A DNA stretch of 6,528 bases from Deltaproteobacteria bacterium (GTDB lineage Bacteria > Desulfobacterota > Desulfobaccia > Desulfobaccales > Desulfobaccaceae): assembly GCA_016874895.1 (NCBI GenBank), contig VGSX01000205.1, positions 1-6,528 on the forward strand. The letters are read 5' to 3'. Positions 5,704 to 6,528 of this stretch are shown here, in pieces. Position numbers and translations under genes: made by a program. The notes below the pieces were generated by a model, which was not told the origin of the DNA, ran no database searches, and worked only from the letters and a program-made list of their open reading frames with translations. Every line of letters begins with the position of its first letter. Within the stretch, counting starts at the first letter, position 1.

Positions 5704-6108
5704 ATGCAAGATACGACGATACGGTCGTTCCGAGACCTGGTGGCCTGGCAGAAAGCGATGCTGTTGGTTACTGAGATCTATCGAGTTACGAGGAGATTTC
5801 CCTCGAAAGAAATGTTCGGTCTGGTAAGCCAGATGCGGCGGGCAGCGGTTGCGATTCCCAGCAATATTGCCGAGGGTCAGGCCCGCGCCTCCACAGGTGA
5901 ATTCCGGCAATTTTTGGGACATGCCCGGGGGTCTCTGGCAGAACTTGAAACCCAGATCCAGATTGCCAAAAATTTAAACTATCTTTCGGAAGCGCAAACG
6001 TCTGCCCTGTCGGAGACTGCCATGGAAGTAGGCCGAATTCTCAATGGACTTATTGCTGCGCTCAAAAAGAGTAATCGAAGAGCCGCCTCCAAGAGTAAGA
6101 AGGTCTGA
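5704..6108 (+). CDS. Four-helix-bundle protein of the S23 (23S rRNA intervening-sequence) family
   Basis: The 134-residue product matches the family along its length: FRDLVAWQKA (9-18), the block from YRVTRRFP (26-33) through FGLVSQMRRAAVAIPSNIAEG (38-58), and FRQFLGHARGSLAELETQI (67-85). A lysine-rich tail follows. Members form pentameric bundles and are thought to bind nucleic acid. Relatives include proteins encoded in 23S rRNA intervening sequences and the Avd accessory protein of diversity-generating retroelements; no reverse transcriptase or variable repeat is visible here, and the function of stand-alone members is unknown. The ATG at 5704 lies nine bases after AAGGGA (5689-5694); GTG at 5701 is an alternative start. 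The gene sits inside inverted heptad arrays between lexA and a RecA-fold gene, has lower GC than both, and looks inserted. Confidence 0.9.
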   Translation: MQDTTIRSFRDLVAWQKAMLLVTEIYRVTRRFPSKEMFGLVSQMRRAAVAIPSNIAEGQARASTGEFRQFLGHARGSLAELETQIQIAKNLNYLSEAQTSALSETAMEVGRILNGLIAALKKSNRRAASKSKKV

Positions 6109-6112
6109 GAGC

Positions 6113-6528
6113 ATGGCGACTCATTCACTGACCCCTGACCCCTGGCCCCTGACCACTGAACTGACCCCTGGCCCCTGGCCCCTGACCACTGAACTGACCC
6201 CTGGCCCCTGGCCCCTGACCACTCTTTCAGGCCTCCTCACCTTCGGCGAATCCATGCGGCCCCTCACCGCCGCGGCCGCGGCCTGGGGGGTGGCCCGGGG
6301 GCTGCGGGTGTTCGTGGTGGACGGAGCCAACCGCTTTGACCCGTATCTGCTGGCCCGGGAAAGCCGGAAGCGGGGTCTCTCGCCGGAGCAGGTCCTCTCC
6401 CAGGTGTGGGTGGCCCGGGCCTTCACCTGCCACCAGCTGGTGCAGTTGGTGCAGGAGGGCCTGCCGGCCAGGCTGGCCGGGGCGGAGCCGGCCCTGGTCA
6501 TCCTGCTGGGCCCGTGCAGCCTGTTTTA
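6113..6528 (+). CDS. RadA/Rad51-like RecA-fold protein with repeat-derived N-terminus (partial)
   Basis: The frame is open from an ATG four bases after the preceding stop to the window end (138 residues seen). Residues 6-37 are translated repeats, three copies of LTPxPWPLTTE, followed by a core that starts near LSGLLTFGESMRPLT (38-52). LRVFVVDGANRFDP (64-77) resembles the second strand of Rad51 (MYIDTEGTF). RKRGLSPEQVLSQVWVARAF (85-104) and THQ-like TCHQLVQLV correspond to its YARAFNTDHQ region, and LVILLGPCSLF (128-138) to the Walker B strand. No Walker A motif is visible in the expected loop (FGESMRPLT), and the Walker B aspartate position holds Gly133, so ATP hydrolysis is doubtful. ATG at 6254 (residue 48) is an alternative start but lacks an RBS and would remove the first strand. 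Placement after lexA suggests a DNA-damage role, comparable to the RecA-like ImuA gene of lexA-imuA-imuB-dnaE2 cassettes; this is inference. Confidence 0.65.
   Translation, partial: MATHSLTPDPWPLTTELTPGPWPLTTELTPGPWPLTTLSGLLTFGESMRPLTAAAAAWGVARGLRVFVVDGANRFDPYLLARESRKRGLSPEQVLSQVWVARAFTCHQLVQLVQEGLPARLAGAEPALVILLGPCSLF
6120..6223 (-). repeat. Right heptad array, organised as a 33-base super-repeat
   Basis: On the minus strand the units are GTGGTCA, GGGGCCA and GGGGTCA plus a 5-base spacer GTTCA, making a 33-base period. Three copies are present on the + strand at 6128-6160, 6161-6193 and 6194-6223 (the last cut to 30 bases). Copies two and three are identical over 30 bases, and copy one differs only at 6138. 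The inner end at 6120-6133 mirrors the left array. Because 33 is a multiple of three, the repeat is open in the frame of the downstream gene. Confidence 0.85.

Larger units (their letters stand above)
5662..6223 (+). mobile_element. Putative repeat-bounded four-helix-bundle cassette
   Basis: A single small gene is bounded by inverted arrays of 7-base repeats. From the inner ends outward, the left arm (5662-5691) is complementary to 6120-6149 at about 25 of 30 positions, so a transcript could form a long imperfect stem enclosing the gene. The gene has lower GC and different codon use from lexA and the following gene. The layout resembles intervening sequences in 23S rRNA genes of Leptospira and Coxiella, where the same protein family lies between complementary ends, but here it is outside rRNA. 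No transposase or clear target duplication is visible, so mobility is inferred. Confidence 0.45.

Noticed and set aside
5704..6108. Avd gene of a diversity-generating retroelement
   Set aside because: The protein belongs to the related family, but no reverse transcriptase, template repeat or variable repeat is present in the window.
6120..6223. Repeat array as a CRISPR
   Set aside because: Units are contiguous 7-base heptads in a 33-base super-repeat with identical intervals; there are no unique spacers.

Overview
The window looks like a piece of a GC-rich Gram-negative chromosome, most likely Desulfobacterota (a Desulfobacca-like deltaproteobacterium). This rests on overall gene style, the c-di-AMP riboswitches and the heptad repeat arrays, not on a marker gene, so the placement is an inference. 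All supported genes lie on the + strand.

Left half (1-4823), potassium uptake under c-di-AMP control. The 3' end of an unrecognised gene (to 224) is followed by a strong promoter (234-261). It drives a 380-base leader that opens with a c-di-AMP (ydaO-type) riboswitch (about 270-398), followed by a possible terminator and a second structured region (about 500-601). The leader feeds a 616-residue APC-superfamily permease (651-2501) that aligns motif by motif with the K+ importer KimA. A second c-di-AMP riboswitch with the same geometry (about 2674-2796) precedes a full-length Kup potassium transporter (2862-4823). The second leader ends in what looks like a ribosome-binding-site switch. Two unrelated K+ importers are thus each wired separately to the nucleotide that signals K+ sufficiency.

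Right half (4823-6528), an SOS-type locus invaded by heptad repeats. A lexA gene (5054-5662) has a promoter containing a candidate LexA operator and appears to be leaderless. It is followed by an S23-like four-helix-bundle gene of different base composition (5704-6108), which sits between inverted arrays of 7-base repeats. The right array is a 33-base super-repeat that reads in frame into the N-terminus of the next gene (6113 to the window end), a RadA/Rad51-like RecA-fold protein whose nucleotide-binding motifs look degenerate. The arrays after kup and after lexA both start exactly at the G of the TAG stop codon. The most novel object here is this repeat/four-helix-bundle cassette; the best supported regulatory finding is the pair of c-di-AMP riboswitches.
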